NCBI GenBank assembly: GCA_000722615.1
Contig: JOKI01000001.1
Location: 1,870 to 34,238, forward strand
Direction of reading: 5' to 3'
Source of the DNA: Pseudorhizobium pelagicum
GTDB taxonomy: Bacteria > Pseudomonadota > Alphaproteobacteria > Rhizobiales > Rhizobiaceae
DNA: 32,369 bases
In this document: positions 1 through 6,782 of the stretch, piece by piece
Position numbering within the stretch: the first letter of the stretch is position 1
Layout of the letters: the number at the start of each line of letters is the position of its first letter
The notes under the pieces: generated by a model
Database searches by the model: none
Seen by the model: only the letters and a program-made list of their open reading frames with translations
What the model was told of the DNA's origin: nothing
Made by a program: the position numbers and the translations under genes

Positions 1-654
1 TTTGCCGAATACTGGCACAAGGCCGCCGACCGGCTGATCCGCGACAAGGCGATTGAAACGCCGGTCAGCTTCATCGTCCACTCCCGCCGTGAGGTGAATG
101 CCTACCTCAAGGAGGGGCAGTACTTCTTCTCCGACATCCGTAAGGAAGGGATCGTCCTGTATGAGCTAGACGACGAGCCATTGGCCGAGCCGCAGACCCC
201 GGCGCCGGCTGACCGCCTTCAGATAGCTCAAGCGCACTTCGAGAACCGCATGAAGCTGTTTCGCCAATTCGTTGAGGGGGCAGAATTCCATGCCATGCGA
301 GGCAATCTCGCCGTCGCGGCATTTGACGTGCACCAGTCACTAGAGCAGGCTTATTCCTGCGTCCTTCTAACTCTGGGCAACTACGCTCCTCCCTCCCATA
401 ATGTTAAATTTCTGCGGTCGCTTGCCGAGGAACAGGACCGACGTCTGGCAGAGGCGTTTCCACGTGATCAGCATCGCGAACGCGCTTGGTTCAACACGCT
501 GAACGAAGCTTATGTGAAGGCACGTTATTCGAAACATTTTGAGATGAGTGAAGGGGCACTGCTGTGGCTGGGAGAGCGCACTGCAGTCCTTCAGGAATTG
601 GTACAATTGATATGTGAAGAGCACATCGTGCGGCTACGCAGTGAGATCGACTGA
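1..654 (+). CDS. Nucleotidyltransferase/HEPN-type protein, 5'-truncated by the window edge
   Basis: The reading frame is open from base 1, so the true start lies before the window; a GTG at 94 is the first internal start-like codon but the frame upstream also reads as protein. About 217 residues are visible. The first part (around residues 25-55 of the visible chain) has the pattern S-R-R-E-V-N-A-Y-L followed by G-Q-Y-F-F-S-D-I and E-G-I-V-L-Y-E, which I recognise as the end of the nucleotidyltransferase part of MNT-HEPN fusion proteins. The remaining residues are helical, end in an A-Y-V-K-A-R-Y-S-K-H segment, and fit a HEPN domain. In that family the HEPN partner is often an RNase or RNase-derived module, with the nucleotidyltransferase as its regulator. 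The catalytic nucleotidyltransferase motif itself would lie outside the window, so activity cannot be judged. Confidence 0.6.
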   Translation, partial: FAEYWHKAADRLIRDKAIETPVSFIVHSRREVNAYLKEGQYFFSDIRKEGIVLYELDDEPLAEPQTPAPADRLQIAQAHFENRMKLFRQFVEGAEFHAMRGNLAVAAFDVHQSLEQAYSCVLLTLGNYAPPSHNVKFLRSLAEEQDRRLAEAFPRDQHRERAWFNTLNEAYVKARYSKHFEMSEGALLWLGERTAVLQELVQLICEEHIVRLRSEID

Positions 655-840
655 CCATTTTGGTTCGGATAAGCGCAAAGAAACGCCACTGCTTCTGGTC
701 TTTGAAGGGTAGCGAACCAAAGTCCCCTGCCTTGGAATTTCCGCATAACAGGTTCCGTTGGGAACAAGGAACCTGGGCGCAAATTGGAGGTGTGAGCTTT
801 GGAAGCCGGCACTTTGTCGCTTACGTCGAGGTGATTGGCG

Positions 841-848
841 ATCTCTAG
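841..848. repeat. Target site duplication, left copy
   Basis: ATCTCTAG immediately precedes the GTAAGCG terminus of the IS66 element and is repeated exactly after its other end at 3442-3449. Confidence 0.93.
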
Positions 849-902
849 GTAAGCGCTAATTTCGGCGCACCTTTTACCACCGACGCCTCTGCCGCATGAA
901 GT

Positions 903-923
903 GTCCACTTAAAATAGGTGGAC
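903..923 (+). promoter_or_regulatory. Hairpin covering the tnpA ribosome binding site
   Basis: GTCCAC (903-908) and GTGGAC (918-923) form a six-base-pair stem with a nine-base A/T-rich loop. The right arm contains the only Shine-Dalgarno-like stretch (GGTGGA) before the tnpA ATG at 931. Folding would hide that site in transcripts that read into the element from outside, a common way for insertion sequences to limit transposase expression. The role is inferred. Confidence 0.4.
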
Positions 924-930
924 GCCAAAT

Positions 931-1389
931 ATGAGTGACGAAGAGCAGAAACTGCGAGTGCGGCTTGTGGGGCGTGATGGGCGACGCCGCTATGATCCAT
1001 CATCAAAGGCCCGGCTTGTAGCCGCCTGCCTTGAGCCTGGGGTTTCCATATCAGGCCTGGCGCTTGCCCATGGGGTCAACGCGAACGTTCTCCGCAAGTG
1101 GGTCAAAGATGCCAGGGAATCCGGGTTGCCAACGGTATCATCACGATCGGCGTTTATCCCGGTCATAGCCACCGACTGTGGCCGGCCTGATGAGGCCCGC
1201 TCGCTGGATGTGGAGGTCGCACGAGGTGAAAGCCAACCGGGATCACTGGGGCGGACAGCAGGACCTTGTAGTTCTTCCAAGATCAGGGCGTTGCTGCCGA
1301 ACGGCGTGAAGCTTTCGCTGGAATTTGGGGATGTGGATGCGTTGACGGCAATCATCGGAGCGCTTTGCCATGTTCAGACTAGGCGCTGA
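931..1389 (+). CDS. tnpA: IS66 accessory protein TnpA
   Basis: This 152-residue protein is the first gene of the IS66 element. Its N-terminal half has the IS66 TnpA / IS3-like helix-turn-helix pattern: S-K-A-R-L-V-A-A-C-L-E-P-G, then S-I-S-G-L-A-L-A-H-G and N-V-L-R-K-W-V (roughly residues 28-62). The C-terminal half is poorly conserved, as is usual for the family. TnpA is needed together with TnpB and TnpC for IS66 transposition and probably binds DNA. Its 3' end overlaps the start of tnpB by 20 bases, which suggests translational coupling, a typical IS66 arrangement. The length is normal and no disruption is seen. Confidence 0.9.
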   Translation: MSDEEQKLRVRLVGRDGRRRYDPSSKARLVAACLEPGVSISGLALAHGVNANVLRKWVKDARESGLPTVSSRSAFIPVIATDCGRPDEARSLDVEVARGESQPGSLGRTAGPCSSSKIRALLPNGVKLSLEFGDVDALTAIIGALCHVQTRR

Positions 1390-1723
1390 TCTCAAGGTCT
1401 ACCTGCATCGCGAGCCCATCGACTTTCGCGCCGGCATCAACAGCCTTGCTGTCCTGGTGCAGGAGACGATGGAGCTCGACCCGTTTGCGCCTGCAGTCTT
1501 CGCCTTTTGCAATCGCCGCCGCGACCGGATGAAGTTGTTGTTCTTCGATCGGTCCGGTTTTGTGATGGTCCTGAAGCGATTGACCGAGGACAGGTTCCGG
1601 TGGCCGCGCCGGGAAACGGCGGTGGTGTCGCTTTCGACGGAGCAATTACACTGGATTCTCGACGGCATCGATATTGATGCGATGGTCCGCCATCCGGTTC
1701 GGCAATACCAGATCGCCGGGTGA
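1370..1723 (+). CDS. tnpB: IS66 Orf2-like protein TnpB
   Basis: The 117-residue protein has the unmistakable TnpB signature: V-Y-L-H-R-E-P-I-D-F-R-A-G-I-N-S-L near the N-terminus, then F-A-F-C-N-R-R-R-D-R-M-K-L-L-F-F-D-R-S-G-F (about residues 44-64), and a C-terminal half ending R-H-P-V-R-Q-Y-Q. TnpB is required for transposition of three-gene IS66 elements but its biochemical role is not settled. It starts inside the end of tnpA and ends 54 bases before tnpC. Full length, no lesion. Confidence 0.93.
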   Translation: MFRLGADLKVYLHREPIDFRAGINSLAVLVQETMELDPFAPAVFAFCNRRRDRMKLLFFDRSGFVMVLKRLTEDRFRWPRRETAVVSLSTEQLHWILDGIDIDAMVRHPVRQYQIAG

Positions 1724-1760
1724 CGGCTCTGAACGTCTTCGGTTGACGGAGCGAAACGGT

Positions 1761-1778
1761 TCAGATTCAAGAATCTGA
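1761..1778 (+). promoter_or_regulatory. Inverted repeat abutting the tnpC start codon
   Basis: TCAGATTC (1761-1768) and GAATCTGA (1771-1778) are perfect 8-base arms separated by AA; the last base of the right arm is the A of the tnpC ATG. No clear Shine-Dalgarno sequence lies between tnpB and tnpC apart from GACGGAG near 1745. The repeat could be a protein-binding site or a small structure limiting TnpC translation. Confidence 0.35.
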
Positions 1779-3370
1779 TGATCCGACCCGGCGAACCCAG
1801 CATTGCGGAACTGATGGCGCAATTGGCGGCGAATGCTGCCGAAATCGCCGCGCTGAAAGCCGAGAAGGAAGCGCTCAGCGCCCGCGTGGTCAAGCTCGAG
1901 GAAGAGTTGGCGCTGGCGCGGCTCCATCGTTTTGCACCGAAGAGCGAAAAGCACGTCGATCGCCTCTTCAATGAAGCCGAGCAGGTTGTCGATGAAGACG
2001 ACGGCGACCGCGAGGACGGCGAGGTGATTGACCTGCCGGACACCGGTCTGCCACCCGCCGAAAGCGGGCCGGGAAAGAAGCGCGGCCGCAAGCCTTTGCC
2101 GGAACACCTGCCGCGCGAGCGCGTCGAGTATGATCTTGCCGACGACCAGAAGGCCTGTCCTTGCTGTCGCCATCAAATGCATCGCATGGGCGAAGCCGTC
2201 ACCGAACAGCTCCATGTCGAGGTGAAGGCCAAGGTCCTGCAGAATGTGCGGTTCAAGTATGCCTGCCGTCATTGCGACCGGACCGGCATCAACACGCCTG
2301 TTGTCCTCGCACCGATGCCCGCGCAGCCCTTGCCGGGCAGCATCGCCACGGCCTCGACGCTGGCCTTCGCGCTCGTCCACAAATATGTCGACGGCACGCC
2401 GCTTTACCGCCTGGCCCAGGCCTTCGAGCGCGCCGGCGTTCCCATCAGCCGCGGCGCTCTCGGGCATTGGGTGATCGGATCGAGCGAGAGGCATCTCTCC
2501 CGCATCTACGATGCGCTGAAGCTCCGGCTTCGGGCCCAACCGCTCGTCCACGGCGACGAGACGACGGTCCAGGTTCTGAAGGAAAAGGACAGGGAGGCCA
2601 CCAGCACATCTTATATGTGGGCGTATCGGAGCGGCGAGGACAGCAACGAGCCGATCGTGCTTCTCGACTACCAACCCGGCCGCGGCCAGATTTATCCGCA
2701 GGCCTTCCTCGGTGACTACCACGGCATATTGATGAGCGATGGCTATACCGCATGGCGTACGCTGGCAGGGGCTACCCATCTGGGGTGCATGGCCCATTCC
2801 AGGCGTCGCTTCGTGGATGCCCTGAAGACAAGGAAGAAAGGCGGCGGGCCACCGGAGCAGGCGCTGAAGTTCTTCGAGCAGCTCTACCGGATCGAAAGCC
2901 AAGCCAGAGGAGAAAAGGCGGAAGCTGGAGAAACGCAAGCTGACTGCATTCGCCGTTTCCGCCAGCAGCACAGCGTCCCCATCCTGAGCGCCCTAAAGGC
3001 ATGGCTCGATGACATCGCGCCGAAGGTCTTGCCCGACAGCAAGATCGGTGACGCCGTATCCTATACCCTGAATCAGTGGGAATACCTGACGCGCTATACC
3101 CAAGACGGCAGGATGCCGATCGACAACAACCTCCTTGAGCGCGATATCAGGATTTTTGCCACTGGAAGAAAATCCTGGCTGTTCAGCGATACTGCGGACG
3201 GAGCCAAGGCCAGTGCCGTCGTCTACAGCATCATGCTGACCTGCCGCGCCTGCGGTATCGAACCCTTGGCTTACTTGCGCCACATCCTCAGCGAATTGCC
3301 GCAGCGCGCATCGGATGCCGACATCTCCGACCTGCTGCCATTCAACTTCGCCAGGACCGCTACTGCCTGA
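1778..3370 (+). CDS. tnpC: IS66 transposase TnpC (DDE type)
   Basis: This 530-residue protein is the catalytic transposase of the element. The N-terminus (residues 8-50) is a leucine-zipper-like coiled coil rich in A, L and E. It is followed by K-K-R-G-R-K-P-L-P-E-H-L-P-R-E-R at about 100-115 and a zinc-binding part with C-P-C-C at 127-130 and C-R-H-C at 163-166. The DDE catalytic residues can be placed at D260 (V-H-G-D-E-T), D321 (M-S-D-G-Y-T-A-W) and E454 (N-N-L-L-E-R-D-I-R), the last being the hallmark of IS66. The C-terminal IS66 extension ends near F-N-F-A-R-T. The length is normal, so the protein is probably active. Confidence 0.95.
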   Translation: MIRPGEPSIAELMAQLAANAAEIAALKAEKEALSARVVKLEEELALARLHRFAPKSEKHVDRLFNEAEQVVDEDDGDREDGEVIDLPDTGLPPAESGPGKKRGRKPLPEHLPRERVEYDLADDQKACPCCRHQMHRMGEAVTEQLHVEVKAKVLQNVRFKYACRHCDRTGINTPVVLAPMPAQPLPGSIATASTLAFALVHKYVDGTPLYRLAQAFERAGVPISRGALGHWVIGSSERHLSRIYDALKLRLRAQPLVHGDETTVQVLKEKDREATSTSYMWAYRSGEDSNEPIVLLDYQPGRGQIYPQAFLGDYHGILMSDGYTAWRTLAGATHLGCMAHSRRRFVDALKTRKKGGGPPEQALKFFEQLYRIESQARGEKAEAGETQADCIRRFRQQHSVPILSALKAWLDDIAPKVLPDSKIGDAVSYTLNQWEYLTRYTQDGRMPIDNNLLERDIRIFATGRKSWLFSDTADGAKASAVVYSIMLTCRACGIEPLAYLRHILSELPQRASDADISDLLPFNFARTATA

Positions 3371-3441
3371 TCCCAGACGAACGTCTGACAGCCACGACGG
3401 TCAAACGACACGCGTCAACGTGCAGGGAAATGAGCGCTTAC

Positions 3442-3449
3442 ATCTCTAG
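3442..3449. repeat. Target site duplication, right copy
   Basis: ATCTCTAG immediately follows the right terminus of the IS66 element and matches 841-848 exactly. This shows that the copy moved in as a single simple insertion. Confidence 0.93.
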
Positions 3450-3528
3450 AACGGCCAGCGAAGGCTGGACAGGCTCCCAAAAGCGCATACCACCACGCCT
3501 GGCGGCACGACCGACTTGAATGTCGTCT

Positions 3529-3675
3529 TCATTGCATCCTCGATGGACCGCAGAAGGTACGAAGAGCACGTTGGTCGAGTTCACTGAGCTTTCCGTCGCC
3601 ATTCCATTCCGGATTGCAGTAGTTCATGATCGAATTCAGATCGTATTTGGTGACGTTTAGACCCTGAGCGTTGTG
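3529..3675 (-). pseudogene. C-terminal fragment of a zinc-metallopeptidase-like protein
   Basis: Downstream of the protease gene, a minus-strand frame ending with TGA at 3529-3531 reads Y-D-L-N-S-I-M-N-Y-C-N-P-E-W-N-G-D-G and then L-S-E-L-D-Q-R-A-L. The S-I-M-N-Y-C motif followed by G-x-L-S-x-x-D is the Met-turn-like end of secreted metallopeptidases related to the M12/matrixin group. No start codon, no zinc-binding H-E-x-x-H and no N-terminal body are present, so this is a remnant. It overlaps the stop of the protease frame (3657) in another reading frame. The left boundary of homology is approximate. Confidence 0.45.
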
Positions 3676-4839
3676 CCGGTTACCTGCTCGGCCCAAGCGT
3701 GAGCCCAAGCAGAGCGTATAGCAAACCCGCGCATCCCATCCTCACCAAAAAAAACGCCTGCCCAGACAGGCGTGGCATCGCAAGTTAACACCCAGGCGCC
3801 GGAGTCCCCTTGGGTGGGCATGGCAGCCGTCAGGTGGCCGAGAGCGCCCCCTATGGGGAGACGGGGTTGCGGCTTCAGCTCGATGGCGTCACGAAAGCAA
3901 TAATCGGTGCCGCCCTTGGAAAAGGCGTAGCTGATGGCAAGTGCGCCAAGCTTGCAGCGGGTACGCCCGGCAGCGCCGTCTATCGTAACATCCTGGCCTA
4001 TTGTAAGATGCCGCAACGCCCCCCAGCGTTGGACCTGAAGGCGTCACCAACAAATCAACCAGCGCCAGGTCGAGCATGTTTACGGCGGGCCCATTACCGG
4101 GGGAGGGATTGGGCGCGGCCAGGACGACCGGATCACAAACCGAACCGGTGGATAGGGAGACAAGAGTCGTGTCTGCACGGCAGCTGCCAATCTTTGACCC
4201 GGCTTGGTCGCTAACGGCATCACCGGCTGCAGCAACATGTGCACAAGTCATTCCTAAGGCTTTGCCAGCCAGGTCGTACAGCGTCCCGCCATAAGTACCA
4301 GATTTGGTTCCTCCGGCCACAACGCCATCCCCGCCAACAAGAGCAAGTCGGGCATGTGGTCGCTCCTCTAGGCGCGCCGAAGCGGTACTTTCGGCCACCA
4401 GCGCCACCAGGCGACGTAGGCTTTCTGTGTCATCACGCTTTGTGCCTTCGTGCAATACAGGCGTTCGAAGGGGGCCATGGATGATAGTCATGATTACGGG
4501 GCCACTAAGTTCCGGCAGACCCAGGCTACTTCGCAAGTATCCCCATAGGCCGACACTCCTTTTGAGGTCGCGTCGGCGGTAACCTTGGAACGACCAACGC
4601 GCAAACTCGCCATGAAAATTAAACCCTCTTTGGCGCCAGTAGGACTGATAGAAGTTGTCGAGCTGCTCCCGCGGGACGAAGCCCTGCTCGATATCGTCGG
4701 CTAGCAGCCACAGAGGGTCGACGTCGAGAGCGTAGCCACGAACGATGTCAATTTGCGATGTCTGTTTCGCCAACGCTGTCATCGTTTCCGAGTTGTCAAA
4801 GTATGCTCTCAAATCTTCGTAGGTCGCCATGCGGGTCAC
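3657..4839 (-). pseudogene. Trypsin-like serine protease split by a frameshift
   Basis: Two overlapping minus-strand frames make one protein. The first (4839 to 3889) has an N-terminal unrecognised region of about 160 residues, then a chymotrypsin-fold half with G-M-T-C-A-H-V (H201) and N-M-L-D-L-A-L-V (D257). The second (from about 4019 to 3657) continues with Q-D-V-T-I-D-G and carries P-T-Q-G-D-S-G-A-W, the catalytic serine. The frames join in a run of six G (C6 at 4019-4024 on the plus strand); removing one G gives a continuous protein of about 394 residues with a full His-Asp-Ser triad. It could be a mutated gene, a sequencing error, or a phase-variable or slippage-controlled gene. The first frame starts with GTG overlapping the stop of the upstream gene (GTGA); an ATG lies three codons later. 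Confidence 0.75.
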
Positions 4840-5294
4840 TCGGCCTTGGGTTCGACGAGCCCGGCGACGAACGTAAACACCGGAGCTAGGAGGGCGGCAT
4901 AGAAGACATCATAGATTTGGTATATCAAGAAGATAGACCCGCTGAGCGTATAGGCCCATAGAATGAAAGCTACCGTTGATATCGCAGCATGGAGCTTCCA
5001 TGGCTGCCCCACCGCCGCTCCGCGACGTAGGTAGACCGGCGTTCCGAGGATACCGAGCAGTAGGAATGCCCAAGCAAGGCCAACGGCGATCGGCGGCCAT
5101 CCGCCTTGGGGAGGAACACCGGCTAGGTTGTGATGAGACACCAGCAGCTTGTCAGCAAAGGTGTAGAACGCGACCGACTCCGCCGGAATGTATTTTATCA
5201 GGCGCTCCTTGAACTTGTCAGGGGGCGTGTCTTTCACACTGTTGCCGGCAAAGCGGGCATTGGAGGCACTTGCAGGGACGACAAGTCTAGACAT
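4836..5294 (-). CDS. Small membrane protein, three predicted TM segments
   Basis: The 152-residue protein is unrecognised. The first 60 residues are soluble and include D-K-F-K-E-R-L-I-K-Y-I-P-A-E-S-V-A. Three hydrophobic stretches follow (about residues 67-90, 103-126 and 129-148), ending with a short acidic tail. The start is supported by a GGAG Shine-Dalgarno sequence five bases before the ATG. Its stop codon overlaps the start of the protease gene, so the two are probably translationally coupled; the membrane protein may anchor, sense for, or be the substrate of the protease. A strong hairpin sits just upstream (5332-5359). Confidence 0.75.
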   Translation of the reverse strand: MSRLVVPASASNARFAGNSVKDTPPDKFKERLIKYIPAESVAFYTFADKLLVSHHNLAGVPPQGGWPPIAVGLAWAFLLLGILGTPVYLRRGAAVGQPWKLHAAISTVAFILWAYTLSGSIFLIYQIYDVFYAALLAPVFTFVAGLVEPKAE

Positions 5295-5331
5295 GATGAC
5301 TCCACAATGACTGCTGTTAATCCTGTCTGAT

Positions 5332-5359
5332 GAGGGACTCCTCTACGGAGGGGTCCCTC
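5332..5359 (-). promoter_or_regulatory. Strong 12-bp hairpin between two genes of the minus-strand cluster
   Basis: GAGGGACTCCTC (5332-5343) pairs with GAGGGGTCCCTC (5348-5359), twelve pairs with a single G-T wobble and a four-base loop. The stop codon of the upstream lysozyme-like gene lies in its middle. On the minus strand no T-run follows, so it is not a textbook intrinsic terminator; an mRNA-stability or partial termination element that sets different expression of the genes on either side is more likely. Confidence 0.5.
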
Positions 5360-6782
5360 GATGGCTTCTTGGCGCTTCGGCCATGAACTTCTTCAACGCG
5401 GATTCAAACAGCTCCGGGCTGACACCTGCGGCGTTCTTCGCGTTGCCGCCACGATAGTAGCTATCTCCTCGCTGCAGCGCTATATGCGCTCCTTGGGTCG
5501 CCGTCAGTACCGGGACAGCGGCCCACTCCTGGGCCACAGCCAGCGCGAATGTGTGGTATTTCGCATCGCTACGATCAGAATCGATGAAATCTTGTCCTTT
5601 ACGGACCTCCATCAGGAGGTGATAAGCGATCTTGTCCTGAGCGTCTGAGTTGAACAGATCTCTGAGGGCGTGGCCGGCCCTCGCATAGTTGCCCCGAAGG
5701 GTGTCATGCACGATCTGGTACTTGCCGCACGCGTTGCGTCCGCCCAGTTGGGTCTGCGCCGCGAGAACCTCAGCAATAGTCATCATTGTGAGCTTCTTCG
5801 GAAGGCGGTCCTCTTTGTTGTCCACCACCTTGAGATAGCTCCCACGGGACTCGTACTGGGCGATGAAGTCCAAGAGGCCAAAGGCGCCTGTTCGCAATCC
5901 CGGCCTTCCGCCATTGGCTAGATCTTCAATTAGCGCTGCGGATACCAACCCCCCAAGGCGCTGTTCAACCGGAGCCCTAGCGTTTGCGAACTCGCTAGCA
6001 ATGATGAGTTCAACCTCGGATCTGGACGTCTGCGATCCTCGCGGAAACAGATGGCCATTCTGTGCAATGACAGCCTCCTCGATTGCCGCCTTGCCTGCAA
6101 CAGTGCTCGAGATGCTGTCCTCATTTTTCAGCTGTGCGAAGCGAATGAGACTGTCTTCACCAATGCAATGCCCGAGCCGAAGCATCCAAGCAGGCGCTTC
6201 CAAACTCGGCGCCCGCGATTTCAATGCGAACTGCAAACGGTTTGCATAGGCCGCCGCGAATATGCACTGCGCGGACGGCTTGACCCTATCAAGGTCGGCA
6301 TAGCCGTCGAGAAGGCTCCCGTAATTGGTATCTCCCGCCAACATTGACCACGTCGTCGTCGCAAAGCGGAACGGGCCGATTGGACCAGCGCGATCGGCAT
6401 TCGCGTCGCTTCGTCCCTGGCTGTCGGTGTTGGTCCAACGACTCTCTACCCAGGCCAGAAGCAAAAGATACTCAACATTCATCCCACCGGCGCCGCGAAA
6501 CCCCGAGGTGAACTGGGCGGCACGGTCCGCAGCGTCGAAGAACTCTTCTTCTTCCAGCGCCGGCAAGGACGTTTCCAGCAAGGGCGTCACATCGTCCAAG
6601 TGATTTTCCTTTACCCACCAGTCCTTCCCGTCAGCGCGCCGCTTGACCTTCAGCCTACCGTTTCGAACTGTGCCATCCCCCTCGAATTGCTCCGGCGCGG
6701 GTCCAGCGAAAGCTGATGCTACGGCAGCGTCCGAGGTGGAAAAAAGTTCGACCTGCATAACAGCAGACTGGTAAGTGATCAT
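5343..6782 (-). CDS. Protein with two lysozyme-like (transglycosylase-type) domains
   Basis: The 479-residue protein begins with about 65 residues that resemble a small SH3-like wall-binding unit (K-V-K-R-R-A-D-G-K-D-W-W-V-K). Domain one (about 90-215) has L-A-W-V-E-S-R-W with candidate catalytic E113, then G-P-I-G-P-F-R-F. Domain two (about 300-430) has I-A-Q-Y-E-S-R-G-S-Y with candidate catalytic E311, then A-C-G-K-Y-Q-I, typical of lysozyme-fold enzymes. Peptidoglycan cleavage is therefore the likely activity. No signal peptide is visible, so export would need another route. The start overlaps the stop of the lipoprotein gene upstream (ATGA). Confidence 0.65.
   Translation of the reverse strand: MITYQSAVMQVELFSTSDAAVASAFAGPAPEQFEGDGTVRNGRLKVKRRADGKDWWVKENHLDDVTPLLETSLPALEEEEFFDAADRAAQFTSGFRGAGGMNVEYLLLLAWVESRWTNTDSQGRSDANADRAGPIGPFRFATTTWSMLAGDTNYGSLLDGYADLDRVKPSAQCIFAAAYANRLQFALKSRAPSLEAPAWMLRLGHCIGEDSLIRFAQLKNEDSISSTVAGKAAIEEAVIAQNGHLFPRGSQTSRSEVELIIASEFANARAPVEQRLGGLVSAALIEDLANGGRPGLRTGAFGLLDFIAQYESRGSYLKVVDNKEDRLPKKLTMMTIAEVLAAQTQLGGRNACGKYQIVHDTLRGNYARAGHALRDLFNSDAQDKIAYHLLMEVRKGQDFIDSDRSDAKYHTFALAVAQEWAAVPVLTATQGAHIALQRGDSYYRGGNAKNAAGVSPELFESALKKFMAEAPRSHRGTPP

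Larger units (their letters stand above)
849..3441 (+). mobile_element. Complete IS66-family insertion sequence (2593 bp)
   Basis: The element starts with GTAAGCGCTAATTTCGG at 849 and ends with the inverted sequence, which read from 3441 on the other strand is GTAAGCGCTCATTTCCC; 15 of the first 16 bases match. It is flanked by an exact 8-bp direct repeat, ATCTCTAG, at 841-848 and 3442-3449, the target duplication length expected for IS66. It carries the three genes of the canonical family (tnpA, tnpB, tnpC), all with full-length frames, so it looks intact and potentially mobile. It has not interrupted a recognisable gene: the left flank (655-848) holds no convincing gene and the right flank holds the end of a minus-strand remnant. 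A second copy begins at 32334. Confidence 0.95.

Noticed and set aside
660..848. 62-codon frame between the first gene and the IS66 element
   Set aside because: No Shine-Dalgarno sequence, no recognised motif, and its stop falls in the IS target site; likely chance.
1646..2971. Long minus-strand frame (441 codons) opposite the transposase gene
   Set aside because: It is antisense to tnpC, whose DDE residues and family motifs are clear; long antisense frames are common in GC-rich codon usage.
5361..6603. Several plus-strand frames across the lysozyme-like gene
   Set aside because: They are shadows of the minus-strand gene with two lysozyme-like domains and lack ribosome sites.
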